Assembly (NCBI GenBank): GCA_037043015.1
Contig: CM073322.1
Span: 2,305,601-2,369,600 of the forward strand
Length of the DNA: 64,000 nucleotides
Reading direction: 5' to 3'
Origin: Bryum argenteum
Taxonomy: Eukaryota; Streptophyta; Bryopsida; Bryales; Bryaceae
In this document: positions 12,700-25,224 of the stretch, piece after piece
Layout of the letters: each line of letters begins with the position of its first letter
Position numbering within the stretch: the first letter of the stretch is position 1
Notes under the pieces: model-generated
The model's database searches: none
What the model saw: the letters and a program-made list of their open reading frames with translations, nothing else
What the model was told of the DNA's origin: nothing
Program-made: the position numbers and the translations under genes

Positions 12700-13680
12700 T
12701 TAACCCTTAAACGCCCACGATGTCGAAAAACGACATTTTGGATGTACATCAGAAACTTTGAAGAGCCATATTTTCTTCATCCGAGGTCCGTTTTGGATGA
12801 AATCACTTGGATTAGGTTCCAAACCAAGTCTAGTTTGTGTTGTAAAATTTTCAAGCCCATACAATAAAGTATGAATTAATGGAATGCACTTTAGTGAAGA
12901 CAACTCTTGTTTTTGGGTTTCCAAGCATGGGGCATGTATTACCATTGCAAGCCAATTATGTGAAATTAAAAATAGTTTTTCATGATTTTTTTTTCATGGC
13001 CATGATCTTAAGGTGATTCTTAACAACTTTTTAGTGAGAAGTTTTTTGATCCAAATGATTTTGCTATTAGATTTGCAATGATGTTCTGTCAACATAAAAA
13101 GTGAGAAAATGGATGATATTTGAGGAGCTATATCTCCCTCGTCCACCGTTGGATTTCAACTTAATTTTTTGGGATGGTCTCCAATTAGAGTCTAGTCTAA
13201 GTGGTAGAAACCTTAACAAGATCGAAGATGTTTTGAAGATAAGGCATGATATTGAATGCAAAGGGTCTAGTTTTGGACTATTTTTCCTTTGTAAAATGTT
13301 CGGTAGTTTTTACCATTGCATGGCTTTTATTTGAGCCAAGAAATTTTTTTGATGAATTTTTGTTGGGTAAAGGACTTATTAAGATGAAGGTGAGCATCTT
13401 TCTAGTTGGTGATTTTTTCATTGCAATAGGTATATTGGTAGCATTTCCACCTCAAAGTGAAAATGATGAAATTTTGCAGTTTGTTTTAGATATTAATATG
13501 TTATAATCTCCCAATGTATAGGGCTTCATGACTCAAATTTTGGTCCACATGATCTTCGATAAGTCTATTACAAGTTTGTACGGTTGAGATCTTAATAGCT
13601 TCTCTTGATTTTCATCTAATTATGACGATTATGGAAATGTGCTTTTCTGCTAAAAATAGGCTCGGGCGTTTAGGGGTTAA
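12700..13680. mobile_element. TTAA MITE, family D copy 1 (981 bp)
   Basis: It is bounded by TTAA on both sides. The left end is CCCTTAAACGCCCACGATG and the right end is GGGCGTTTAGGGG. It is nearly the same as 48822-49803 in inverted orientation. No transposase frame is present, so it is non-autonomous. Confidence 0.9.
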
Positions 13681-14990
13681 GATAAGGTTATGGTCACATG
13701 ACACATTACCGTAGTCGTGGGACTAGAAGCCTCTCAGACATTGGAACTTATATTAGTTACTTGCGACTAAGAGACTATAGACATGTTACTTGTGAAAAGA
13801 CATTTGAGGGTATAATAATGCTAAAGCACATCCAATCAGTATATTTGAGTAGTGTATTCACACAGCATGCATGCGTGGAAACTTCATCGTATGTATTGCC
13901 ATAAACAAGAAGTCTCAACCATTACAAGATGGCAACTTGTACTATCATTGTGTGAGTATAAGACAATTATCAAGTGATGAAAGTGTTTGAGATGTATCAA
14001 ACTCACAATTGCATTTAATAACTTTTGTATCATCGAGAAAAACTTATTTCTAAAAGTTTAGAAGTCTAATACGGGATGGGTGCATGTTATTGATTAGTTG
14101 AAAATCTCATAAAACTATTAAATATGTTTGTGTTATCTAGGAAAATATGCAGTATAGAATTGAGCATATTATAAAGGGTAGGTGAAATAGAAATTTATTC
14201 ACACAACCCCTATACCGTACCACCAAACGATTTTTTTTTTAAATTACAAGCAAAGAGGAATGAAAAGTTGGGAAATTATATTATTTCCAAAAACGGCTTT
14301 ATTGTGACGAAAGGGTATCCAAAAGTTGGGAAATTGTATCCAAAAAACAAAAGAACAAATTTCAAAATAATCTATTTTTTGGAGACGAACCTTATTTAAA
14401 AAAAAAAAAAAAAAATTCGTTTATTGGAGACCGAACTTGCTATGGTAGTACAGTAGGTGTTTGTGTTTTTGATAAGTAAACTCTTGAAATTTCATCAAAA
14501 AATACTTAAAGCATTTCGTTATAAATCTTCAAGCTTCTAAACCTTCAACATTTTATGGTATTCATTTATCTAAATAGTGACTATAGAAGGTTACTACAGC
14601 CACAATCTTTTGTAGAAAAGCTCTAAAACCTCAATCATTACTCTTCATTCTTTCATCTCTCTTATTGAAAGTATGATAGTTTGACTATAGCCAAAATATA
14701 TGTGTATATCGATGAAAAATGCTTCGTATGAGTGGTAAAGGGTCATGCTAAGATTCATCAAAAAATAGTTTTCAAATCTTACAATTAATATCAAAGTTTA
14801 TGTAAATCTTAAATCAAAACGGGGCCATGTTGGACTCATCAAATTTTAATTTAAATTATTTGAAACAATGATACTTCATTGTACTAAGAAGTACATCTAA
14901 ATCTTTAGACCAAGTCTAAACTTCCACTTAGAATAACAATGGATTGAGGGGGTTTTAGTCCAATAGGACGCTCTCGTCTCCAAGTGCTGA
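13681..14990. other. AT-rich intergenic, no gene recognised
   Basis: Noncoding, with an A run near 14399-14414. Nothing further can be supported. Confidence 0.5.
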
Positions 14991-14998
14991 CTCGACAC

Positions 14999-15046
14999 AG
15001 CGGGAAAATCTGACGTGGCTCCCGCTTAATTCTAAACTTAGCGGGA
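14999..15046. promoter_or_regulatory. GCGGGA cluster upstream of USP gene
   Basis: GCGGGAAA (15000-15007), TCCCGC (15020-15025) and GCGGGA (15041-15046) surround a TGACGTGGC. The first fits the plant E2F consensus and TGACGTGG is a bZIP/ABRE-like core. Function is inferred from motif match only. Confidence 0.35.
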
Positions 15047-15257
15047 GATCAACCCACTTGGCGCCAAAAAAAAGAAGCATACGACTGTCGTCAACGTAGA
15101 GTCGACTTAAAGTTCTCATCACGCAGCTGGCGTCACGGCAGATCCCGATGACCCAATTTCATCGTGTCAGCAAGCATGTGCGCATGCAACTTCACTAAAG
15201 CTGAATCTCAACTCCTCCATCAGAACATTCTCTTCGAGTAGACCGTGGCCAACACTC

Positions 15258-15264
15258 TATAAAT
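15258..15264 (+). promoter_or_regulatory. TATA box of USP gene
   Basis: TATAAAT lies 122 bp upstream of the chosen ATG at 15380. A transcript start near 15290 would give a leader of about 90 nt. Confidence 0.55.
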
Positions 15265-15379
15265 TTACTTTCAAGCCCCGAGCATCACATCGTGCGCTGC
15301 TGTTGAGTACTACAGCAATTTGGGTTTGTTCTCTTCATTGAGTAATATTGAATTTCTGCAGTTTTTAGTTTTGTACGAT

Positions 15380-16932
15380 ATGGATATGGCTCCGATTCCC
15401 GAAGATGCAGAGGTGAAACCGGTGCTACCGCACGAGGAGTTTCAGGCACATCGGCATGGACGCAATATTATTGTGGCGGTGGATCATGGTCAAGACAGCC
15501 GACGCGCTTTTCTTTGGGCTATCACCAATTTGGTCCGGATGGCTGATACCGTTCACCTCCTGCACGTCTTGCCCTCTAGCTGTAAGTCGTCCTCTTCGTA
15601 AATTCCTTCCTCGTTAGGGTTCTCGCTTCGTGGTTAGCATATCTCAATAATGGTTGCAAATAGCCATGATACGAGGATTGATCGTCCGTAACCCTTCTGT
15701 AGATGGAAGAAAATAACAACCGGTAGTTAGTGATTGAGGTTTCTGATAAGATAAGCATATTCAATAGCTGAACACACTTGTTATCAAAATCGTCAGATCA
15801 TCAAATTTTCTTACTAGCAAATCGAAGAGCCTTTCTGAACTTAGAATGATTGATAGTACAAGTAATCATGAATACACAGAGTTTGTATTCAAATCATCGA
15901 GCTCGCCCATAATTTCATGTAGGTGGACGAAAACAATAAATTGGAGTGTATCGTGATTCTTCGTTGCAATCTCCACGCCCACATGATAGAACGTATGAAC
16001 AGTTAGGTTTCCGATATGATAAGAATAGTCACATCTTCAACATAGCATATCGACGAGGCATCTGAAGTTCAAGTTCTGATGTAAAGCCAACACCAATTCT
16101 CATGTTAAGGTCGTGGATGCTTTCAGAATCGTCAATAATCTAGAACGGGAGAACTGCCTACTCATAGTGGAAGATTTTGGAGTGGTTTTTCAGAATCATG
16201 GTGTTTACTCTAATCTGATGCAGTGGGCTGCTTAGCAGACATGGCAGGGAGGACGGAGGAATCAGCGGCTGTCTTGCAAGCCACAGAAGTGTTGTTCGAC
16301 AAGCTCGCCAAGGAAGCGTACGAAATTGGCATGGTACTATCCCTCTTCTCCACTTTTGCACCATCAAATGCAAAAACTCGGATACTACTTTGTATCCTCA
16401 TATTTATGTACATCTTTTGATTCAGGTGAAAACGGAGAGACGGATCATGGAAGGTGAGCCAGGCAAAGTAATCTGTCGTGAAGCTGCCCGCCTTGAGCCT
16501 GCAGCTGTAGTCATGGGATCCCGTGGCCGTGGTGTTGTGAAAAGGTAACTGTCCCTGAGCAATTCCATATTCCCCTAAACCCTAAACTCATCCAATAAAT
16601 CTGGATCTTTCAGTTTCTGACATGGTTGAAGATCTACATGATGGGATTTGAATATTTGTACATCCCTGATGATTGTTCCTATCAAGGAGAGCCCTTCATG
16701 TGTTACTTCTGAATAAATGTAGCCTCCATGCTTTTCATCTGAAGCCTTTGATGCTTATCTTCCTCATTTTGGTGTCCACAGTGTGCTACTCGGAAGCGTG
16801 AGTGAATACTGCACACGGCATTGCGTCTGCCCAGTGATAATCGTCCCCCACAAAGGTATGCATCACAAGAAAATTCCTCCCTCATCTTTGGAATGCTAGC
16901 TAACGTATCGTATCTTACATTCAGGATGCTAA
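15380..16932 (+). CDS. Universal stress protein (UspA domain), ATP-binding type
   Basis: This is a small soluble protein of the plant USP family, which bind ATP and act in stress responses; the exact role is unknown. Exons are 15380-15581, 16224-16333, 16426-16544, 16782-16855 and 16925-16932. They give 170 aa with consistent phases and GT-AG junctions. The domain starts with GRNIIVAVDHGQDSRRAF. The nucleotide-binding signature is MGSRGRG, nine residues on to GSVSEY, matching the G-2x-G-9x-G(S/T) pattern of ATP-binding members. The C-terminus VPHKGC is completed by an 8-nt coding part of the last exon (GATGCTAA). Start: the upstream frame has only a TTG, so the first ATG (MDMAPIPED) is used. 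The terminal mini-exon region is repeated downstream. Confidence 0.88.
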
Positions 16933-17535
16933 CAACAGCAACAACAACAAGATTTATGAACTGAAAAACAATATTGTGATTAATGATCAGGCTGCGTTTG
17001 TCCTTCTAAAAATCTAAAGTACAAATCTATAGTGAATGCAAAGGTTTATTTCTTTCTTACCTTTCGAATGCTAACCTCTATGATCGTATCTTATCTTACA
17101 TTTAGGATACTGACAACATCAACAACAACAAGACTCATGAATGAACCTCATTGAGATAGCTTCTTTCATTGTTGGCAGACAATATTGTGATTATCATCAG
17201 GCTGCGTTTGTCATTCTAAATATCTAAATTACAAATCTAAAGTGAATGCAAAGATTCCTAAAGAGAAAGTTTCTTCCTTATGCTAACAACAGCAACAACA
17301 ACAAGATTCATGAATGAAACCTCATTGAACTAACTTCTTTCATTGCTGGAAGACAATATTGTGATTATGATCAGGATGAGTATGTCATTCTAAAATCTAA
17401 ACTACAATAGAAAGTTCCTTACGCTAACCTCTATGATCGTATCCTTTAGGATGCCAACAACAGCAACAATGAGTTATAGAATCACTACAGTAGGTTCTTT
17501 CATTTGCCGGAAGAAAGACAAGATTGTGATTCTAA
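16915..17535. repeat. Four tandem copies of a ~175-bp unit containing the USP last exon
   Basis: The segment holding the last acceptor and stop (AGGATGCTAACAACAGC at about 16923) recurs at about 17104, 17279 and 17448. Each copy carries a CAACAACAACAAGA tract and a diverged CTTCTTTCATTGCTGG segment. It lies in the 3' untranslated region and flank. Confidence 0.8.
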
Positions 17536-18346
17536 AAAACGGCGGGTGGGGTGGGGGTGGGGTGGTGGTACTGCAGACGATCGCGCTCACAAGCTTGAGG
17601 ATGATGGTTAGATTCAATTGAAGGATCAAACCATAGATTTAGTCTGTCTCTTTGAATGAGGAAGATTCAGTTTGCTTGTAAACCATTGAATGAGCATCAG
17701 GGGATGCTTTGATCCTGTTGGAGTGTAAGAGTCAATACTAGACAACGAAGGACATACTGTTTCCTTTAGCTTATCCGACTTTCCTTTCCTTTCCTTTCCT
17801 TTCCACTGTGTAGTTGTTGATGAGGATAAATCCATCCCCCACTTGGGTAGCTTCAATGTGACATAGAAATTTGAGCTCTTTACAGAATCGTGACATTTGT
17901 GCAATAGTATCTGACATCATTTGGTACCCTAGTATCTGATAATTCATTTTGTATTGAAAGATTCAACTTCAATTTCTGTGTTAAGGAAGGCAGTCCTAAA
18001 AGCGCTCTGTACCCAAAAGCGATCTGTACCTCATTTGTAGATTGTGAAAATACATATGTACCTCATTTGTATATAACGCATTTGGGTCAAATCTTACTTA
18101 GCACTTTGGAATTTTGTATAAAATTCACAAATGTAAATTACATGTTGCAAATTTTTGCAATCCTCCTGAAAACCTATTTTGAATGTGGTCATAATTTTAT
18201 TTTGAATTTAGTAGTGCTAAAAATAGGTCATATCTCTTAAGGTGGCGCTTTTAGGACAGTCTACTATATCTTGTGTTCATAAGGTATGAGCACCTAAAGG
18301 CAAGCATGCATGTTAGAATCTTGCTTTGATCAACCAATAATTACCC
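17536..18346. other. Intergenic with CCTTT microsatellite
   Basis: Short CTTTC repeats lie at about 17778-17803. No gene was recognised. Confidence 0.5.
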
Positions 18347-18688
18347 TTAATCCTTAAACGCCCAAGCAAAGCTTGAGGGGTTTTTTACCAACAAAATCTG
18401 CTCTCTAGCTTTCACTGTACTTAACTTTTCACTTATATATTGATGTCAAATTGGTCACCTTCTTATGATGCATTCAAAAAGTAAATTTTTTAAAATTCAA
18501 AACACAATATGAATGAGTGATTTTGTACTTTAAAAGGATTGTGGTAGGTTGGTTGGGGTTGTACATGACCTTGTAGGAGGTTACAAGCTCATCATTGATG
18601 GGCTCATTCATTTATCGATTGGCCCAAAGGATGTTGTGATCCAATTTAGGGCTGCCCATTTCAGACCCCATGAGCATTTAAGGGTTGA
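18347..18688. mobile_element. TTAA MITE, family E copy 1
   Basis: The left end is TTAATCCTTAAACGCCCAAG and the right end is CATTTAAGGGTTGA. The target copy on the right has one mismatch. It is the same family as 27707-28047, in inverted orientation. Confidence 0.8.
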
Positions 18689-19669
18689 TGTACCCCATTA
18701 CGGTGTTCGATTATAGGTTAGCCCAAACTTGGTCACTTCTAAAATTTGTATTTATAAGTGTAAGTATACTTATAAATATTGTAAAATTAGAATTTTTTTG
18801 CCTTTTCCATTTGCTAATCAATATAAAATAGTAAGGCATTCATTCCACCACTCCAAGTATAGTAAATTCAGAAAATAGGTGTTCATACCTTATAGAAAAG
18901 GGGGAAGAACTTCACGCATGATGTGCACTAGGTGTGGGTAGAGTATTTGTTCTACCTATCTTTAAATCATCGGTCGAAAATTGTGGTATTTCTACCGGGC
19001 TTTCTACCAAGAACGTATCATTTTACTAAGTCTTGGTAAAGATGAGTTAGAAAAGCTTGGTGGGAATGGCACACTTCTCCACTACATTAGTAAACAAAAT
19101 TTGAAAAACCAAATTGTTGAGATTCGATAGTGTCACGTTGCAAATAGTGCAATTTATAGTTGTGAGCAAGAAAAGAGTATCACACAATTAGTCTCTAATC
19201 ATTTATTGCAGTTGTAATTGTGCCCACTTTTCATACGCAAACAATACATTAGTGTTAAAAAATAACCATTTTCATGTTCCCTTCGTTTGTGGCCAATATA
19301 TTAGAAGAAGAAGAAAAACACCAGACCCTGTGGGTTGGCGTGAATATAGTGTCCGTTCGACCTACCCTTGGTGATATGCCCACAAGACATACCAACAGTG
19401 CAGCGATATATTACATATGATAAAGGAGCTCAAGCAAGCAATTGTGTAGCATGTTTGGCCCACACAACTGGCAACTCCATCTTTCACTTGCAAAAGATAT
19501 CCAAAACTCCCCCAAGGTTGCTCTTCCTAATCATTCCTTGATTTATTGCTTTGACCAAATACTAAATGCAACAAAATTACTAAGAGAGACCTCCCACCCA
19601 ATTAGTGTCTTTCTTTCATAATCCGTTGTGCTAGAACCTTCTACACAAATATACAATTCTAGGAATTCA
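18689..19669. other. Intergenic with possible SINE fragment
   Basis: At about 19322-19386 a stretch (GGGTTGGCGTGAATATAGTG) resembles the 3' half of the SINE family described at 44995. Otherwise noncoding. Confidence 0.4.
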
Positions 19670-19937
19670 TCAACCCCTAACTTTTCTTAAAACCCGAAAC
19701 AGATTTTGGAGGTTCCCGCAGGAGAAAAACTCAACCAACTTTGACCATTATAATCTCACAAATGAGGAAGAATGAACGGTTCAAATTTGGTATGTGAGAA
19801 GAATGTCAAGTGAACTTTGAGATCTTACGGTTGAATCTTTTGAATAATTCTTAGATTGAGATTTTTTGAGCTTAATCTTACGGAAGGTCAAATTTCGTGA
19901 CTAAGACCATTTTGCAACAAGGAAATTTAGGGGTTAA
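19670..19937. mobile_element. TTAA MITE, family A copy 1
   Basis: The left boundary is TCAA, one change from TTAA, followed by CCCCTAAC. The right end is TTTAGGGGTTAA. The interior carries the shared module TTGACCATTATAATCTCACA and GAGATCTTACGGTTGAA. Confidence 0.88.
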
Positions 19938-21200
19938 ACATTGATCTAGTACGATTATTGTAATTGTTGTACACATAGACCATCCAATCATAGCCGTGAT
20001 TCTAGGTACAAATCTCAAATGTGATATTATGGAATATACATGAGGAAAAAGGGGCACGATGACAATCCCATACAATCTACAGTAAACATGATACAGGATT
20101 AATCTAGATATTGTGATTTTAAAATATTATTAAGAATGATGGAGCGATCATGGATTGCTTGCCTACCAGATATGACAGGTTCTTTGCTTGTTGCTTGGGT
20201 CACCATAAAAAAAAATTAAAAAAAATTTAAAAAAAGAAAAGAAGGGTTAGTTTTTTTATTTTCCTTTATTTTGTGGAACTTAAGTGTTGCAAAAAGCATT
20301 CGTTTGCAACATTTTCATTTGGAGATAGACACATTTAGCTTGATATGTTGATATATGTTCTAAATTACAAGATTTTGTTATGTAGATTTTTGGTGATCGG
20401 TACCGTGCCGGATAAGGTGGGGTTGAAGAATCTTGTTGTAGAGGCATCTTCTATGTGAGAATGAAGCGATTATTGTCTTGTCTTAGACGTCTATGACTAA
20501 ATAGGAAGTACTTAGGAAAGAGATTATTCTTTTGGCAGTGGCAAGGTAACCCCTTCTCTCTTGGGTATTGTCTCTCGTAGACGTCAATGACCAAATAGGG
20601 AGTACTTAGGGAGGGGATTTTTTTTTTTTTTGAAAGGGGCAAGGTAACTCCTTCTCTCTTGGTACTCGTAGTTCATAAAATGAAACATGTAACTGACACC
20701 CTGAGTATGGTGGCATATATAGATATATGTTCTTTCCAACAAATGATACTACATCAGATTTAGACAATAGAATGTTTGAGAAGTGGTAGTGGCTCCTTGT
20801 TTGCGAATCCACAAACTTTCTTCATTTTCTTTGTTTATTATTTATTATTATAAAAGTGGTTGAATAGAAAAGTCCACACAAACAAATGCATGAGAATGTC
20901 GCGCCCCTATCAATGTTGAAATGTACAAAATGTTTTCAGACCTACCTTTGACAACAGGTCACATAACCGAACATATCTACATTCTAAATAGTGAGAATGT
21001 ATTGCTTGAAATACTTGTGGAATAATGTGGTGTTTCTGTCAAGGTCTTTACTTAGATATCAATATTGGAATGTTTGACCTACCCTTGACAATAGGCTAGA
21101 TAACTGAACATCTCTACATTCTAAAAAGTGAGACAAATTTGTTACCTGAAATACTTCTGGAATAGTGTGGTGTTTCCGTCAAGGTCTCTGGTTAGATATC
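19938..21200. repeat. Intergenic with overlapping tandem duplications
   Basis: A unit of about 105 bp repeats around 20480-20690 (GGCAAGGTAAC and CTTCTCTCTTGG recur). A unit of about 140 bp repeats around 20940-21200 (TCTACATTCTAAA and GTGTGGTGTTTC recur). No gene is seen. Confidence 0.65.
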
Positions 21201-21332
21201 CTTCAAGCCTCGTGGAATGAGACATCTTTGGTAGAAAAGTTGGTGAAAAATACCACATTGTAAAAAGCAGGACTTTTAAGTAATGGAACAAAAGTGTTTC
21301 TTAAAACACTTATGAAAGAATGTGGTTTTTCC

Positions 21333-21440
21333 ATCAAGGCCTCCCAGAGGATTTCCATCAAGGCCTCCCAGAGGATTTCCATCAAGGCCTCCCCGAGGAT
21401 TTCCATCAAGGCCTCCCCGAGGATTTCCGTCAAGCCTCGT
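21333..21440. repeat. 24-bp minisatellite, about four copies
   Basis: The near-identical unit CATCAAGGCCTCCCAGAGGA plus four bases is repeated, with CC-CAG versus CC-CCG variants. It is flanked on both sides by copies of CAAGCCTCGTGGAATGAGAC, so the array sits within a larger duplication. Coding-looking frames here are repeat translations. Confidence 0.9.
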
Positions 21441-21944
21441 GGAATGAGACATCCTTGTTAGAAATACTAGTGGACAACTTGGTGGAAATACCATATATCT
21501 CCACTTGTGCAACTAAACTATTCTATACACTACACCATGACTTTAGTATACAACAAAACACTTTCCAATGAGAAATCAATCTCCATAAACATTGATGTAT
21601 AATGTACACTGCCCCTAGTACATCTTTGTATTTTCATGCTTGGTACGTAGTACCTTTTAAGAAGATTTGTTTGTCCTCTACTCCCATAGGATACATATTC
21701 AACACTACCAAGAGGAATTGAATTGCTCCAAGTGGAAAGGAAAAAAAAGAAAAAGAGTAGAATCTACAACCCCACGACAACCCAAAAAGCACAAAATGGG
21801 AAATATTAAATGGAAGAAAAGTCAGAGCCCCCTCTTTATACGGTAAGCTCAAGTGGATAAATGAGAGAGAGAGGCAAGTTTGTCAAGGGAGATTCCCACT
21901 TGAATGATGGCAAAACAGTTGCCTCACGTCCCTTAACCCAACCC

Positions 21945-22621
21945 CACTCAACCATGGTTAAGTTGACCTCCTCTCCGAGGCAATAACACAGACCATGGGT
22001 ATGTGGACCCCCTCACCTTCGACAAGAACTTAACCAGGGTTATGTTTGGACCCCCTCACCCAGCCAAGAACTTAACTCCTGAAGATACTTGATGCAAAAT
22101 CGCCTAAATTAGAGAAACGACCTTTGTTCACTGTAAACTCAATCTAAGTATCACATAGAAGCTCCAACCGTAGGATCTTGAAGTTATCTTACTTTTTCAT
22201 CAACAGTTGAAATTTGAACCGTCGATTCTTTTTCATTTGTGAGATTATAATGGTCAAAGTTGGCTGATTTTTTCTCTTGCTAGCACCCTAAAAATACCAT
22301 TTTGGCTTTCTTGGATGTTTAGGGGTTAACAGGGTTATGTTGACCCCCTTACCGAGACAAGAACTTAACCCCAGGTTTTAGTGGACCCCCTCACCAAGGC
22401 AAGAACCTTAACCCCATGGTTTATGTGGACCCCCTCACCAAGGCAAGGACCTTAACCCCATGGTTTATGTGGACCCCCTCACCAAGGCAAGAACTCAACC
22501 AGGATGGTATTGAACCCCCTCACCGAGGCAAGAACCTCAACCCCATGGTTTATGGTGACCCCCTCACCGAGGCAAGAACCTTAACCCCATGGTTTATGTG
22601 GACCCCCTCACCGAGGCAAGC
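21945..22621. repeat. ~43-bp minisatellite interrupted by a MITE
   Basis: Units of the form GTGGACCCCCTCACCAAGG, then CAAGAACCTTAACCCCATGG, run at 21945-22071 and resume at 22330-22621. The gap is exactly the element at 22072-22329. Confidence 0.9.
22072..22329. mobile_element. TTAA MITE, family B copy 1, inserted in minisatellite
   Basis: The left end is TTAACTCCTGAAGATACTTG and the right end is TTTAGGGGTTAA. It is closely similar to 29079-29350. The flanking repeat units reconstruct the empty target with a single TTAA. Confidence 0.9.
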
Positions 22622-22726
22622 AAAGCGAAGCTACATTACTGGACAGTACTATTTTTGTATGGAATCTGGATTCTGCTGCTCATGAGGCCTACCCAAAAGC
22701 AAGCAAGAGTAAAGCATATACTGTTC

Positions 22727-22757
<31 letters not shown>

Positions 22758-23397
22758 AAGCAAGCAAGCCAAGGGGTAGGCTGCCGTTCATTCATTCGTT
22801 TTCATTCCAAAAGATTCGTAAGTGTGGAGCGTGTGTGTCCTGATTCGAAATGTGGAAGCAGTTATGTTGTTGCTGGTATACCTGGCGGACCACGTTTGAA
22901 TTCAAAATTCATATTAAATTTGTACTTTAATGCCTCCCTATTTAATTTGTCAAAAAGGAAAATTGAATTCAACACTCTTTTTTCTCCCTTTTCTTTTCTT
23001 GCCTGACAGTTTGAAGCTCACTTTAGGGTGACGGTGTCCTATTGGGTGTGACTTGTGATTGGCAAGTCCCATTTGGCCCCTAGAGATGAGGGTTGAGGCA
23101 AGATAGACAACAAGCCAAGGGCATGATCATTTGCTTGCGGCATAGTGACCCAAGTCCTAGAATATTCTTTGGTCACTATGAATACGGAATATAAGCACGT
23201 ACGATTTGGTTATTTTATGTGATAATTTTGTCCTCATATTCATATAATATGACAACTAATCATAGAAAATATATTGAAGATTATTATGCCATTACAAGTA
23301 GTCTATTTTGAGAACTTAAGGAAACTCCATGAAACTTATTTCTCATTGAAAACAAAAAAATAAAAAAATAAATTGTTTGATTTATACCACATGTTAA
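22622..23397. other. Intergenic with poly-A tract
   Basis: An A run of about 28 lies at about 22728-22755. No gene or terminal repeats were recognised. Confidence 0.5.
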
Positions 23398-23767
23398 AGA
23401 TAGATAGAAACTCCAGACTCTTTCTAAGGGGCCGGCGTGAATGAAGTGTTTGTTCATAATGCTAATATTCCCATGTCCACCGGACAAGGGGAAATCGGAC
23501 CAATACTACTTCCCCCTCTCGAGGGTGGACACTATACTACGCGAGTTTATAGCTAGTTACTAGTGCCTTGAAGGTACTTGACATAGTATCCTCCCAAAGG
23601 GCTTTGAGGTACCCATACAACAAGGTCCAAGGATCCCCCCTCCACCCCCCACAATAGTTGGGTAGACTATAGTGGTGAGCACCACACCGGCATGGGGAGT
23701 AGAATCCATGACCTCCTCATTGGGGGCTATGAGCTCTTACCTACAAGCCAAGGCTTGTGGTGCCTCC
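23398..23767 (-). mobile_element. tRNA-derived SINE, full-length copy
   Basis: This is a reverse-strand copy of the family best seen at 44995-45354. Its tRNA-like head is at 23767 and its TATC-type tail at 23398. The shared body includes CCACCGGACAAGGGGAAAT. Confidence 0.8.
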
Positions 23768-23827
23768 ACATGTTAGACTCATATGACATAACAACAATGT
23801 CGTACCTGTCGAATGATCTCATGCTTG

Positions 23828-24066
23828 ACCCATGAAGATTATTAAAACTTGAAATGGGTTTTGAGGGTGCCTGCAAGAAGAAATCCATCCAACTATGACC
23901 GTTATAATCTCACAAATGAAGTAGATTCAACGGTTCATATTTTTACTATGAGTAGAAGGTTGGTTTAATTTTGAGATCCTACGGTTTGGTTTTCTAAAGA
24001 ATGCTTAGATTGAGTTTTATTGCTCTTGATATAGAAAAAGGTTGTTTTTTAAGATTTAGGCAGTTA
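23828..24066. mobile_element. TTAA MITE, family A copy 2 (decayed)
   Basis: The interior matches family A (GACCGTTATAATCTCACAAA, GAGATCCTACGG). Both termini have decayed and the boundaries are approximate. Confidence 0.6.
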
Positions 24067-25224
24067 TGCATCAAGGATCTCTATGGGTTGGTACTATAAA
24101 AAGAACAAATTATCCAACTTACATGGAGTCAACCCTCGTGTCATACTATGAGTGATTTTAGTTGGAAACAAATTCATGAGAATTGTTCTTGACACAATAA
24201 ACCAAAAGCCTTAGAGCAAGTTGCCCATTCTCTTCAATTTTGGCATGTGCCAAGACTTTGGATGATTCTACTTTTAGGGAGAAGTGCAATGTGGGTGCTC
24301 CTATTCTCACCAATTTAGTATATAAAATCAAGATGACAAAGAATAGTCACTTAGAAATTGAAAGAATAAATAGTTACAATTTTCTTTGATTGTGGGAGCA
24401 ATTGGAAATTTTAGTGAGATTAAATGTAGAGTGCCCTTTTCAAACTTTTCGTTTGCAGCCATAAGAGATATAATATTCTCAACTTTTGAATGAGCACCAT
24501 GTTTGTAAAATCTATGTAAGCTGCAAGTTGTGGAGTACGTAAGTAAGGTAGTGCACTTTAGTTTGCCAATGCACGAACAATCTTCAAAAAAGTGTAAGTT
24601 CATTCAATAACTCAAGTATCTTTTAACTTATTTTTTAGTATCTATCTTCATCTCTTATGAAGACCTTCATGTGATTGGTGAGGTTTGCTAAGAAAGAGAT
24701 TTTTAATATCTTGTTGGAAACTCCTTTTGATGCCCTTTACATTATATGGCTCACATTCACAAATATTAAATTGAGTTGGCGTAAGAAACCTTGATGTTGT
24801 CTCTTGTTGAAAAAGTTATATACACATTTTAAAATGCAAACATTGCTCATGAATTTTCTTACAGGTGAGGCTTTTGTTCGCATGAAAGAGATACTTTTGA
24901 TAACATTCACAACATTTCAGACATTTGGTGGTAGTCTCAGAAAATTGGTTATTTGGGGTAGTAGTTATGTTTATTTGAAGGTGCTATTTTAGAGCACATG
25001 GCGATTGAATGTTTGAAAACTGAGGCATGCTCTCTTGTTTCTGTTGAGAGGACAATGTACATATTGTACCCTTATCCACTTTGGGGTTCATGAATGTTTG
25101 TTGTACACAACATTGACATTCTTTGTACTCTAAATTTGAAGTAACACAAAAAGCTTCCACAAATGAGTTGATTCTAATTTCACATGGATCTTGTTGAGAC
25201 ACACTCATTCTCATTGGTAGAAGA
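24067..25224. other. AT-rich intergenic, no gene recognised
   Basis: No coding or repeat structure could be supported. Confidence 0.45.

Noticed and set aside
15320-15379. USP start at 15320
   Set aside because: The codon there is TTG; the first in-frame ATG is 15380.
16150-16420. Minus-strand frames over USP exon 2
   Set aside because: Antisense shadows of the USP exons.
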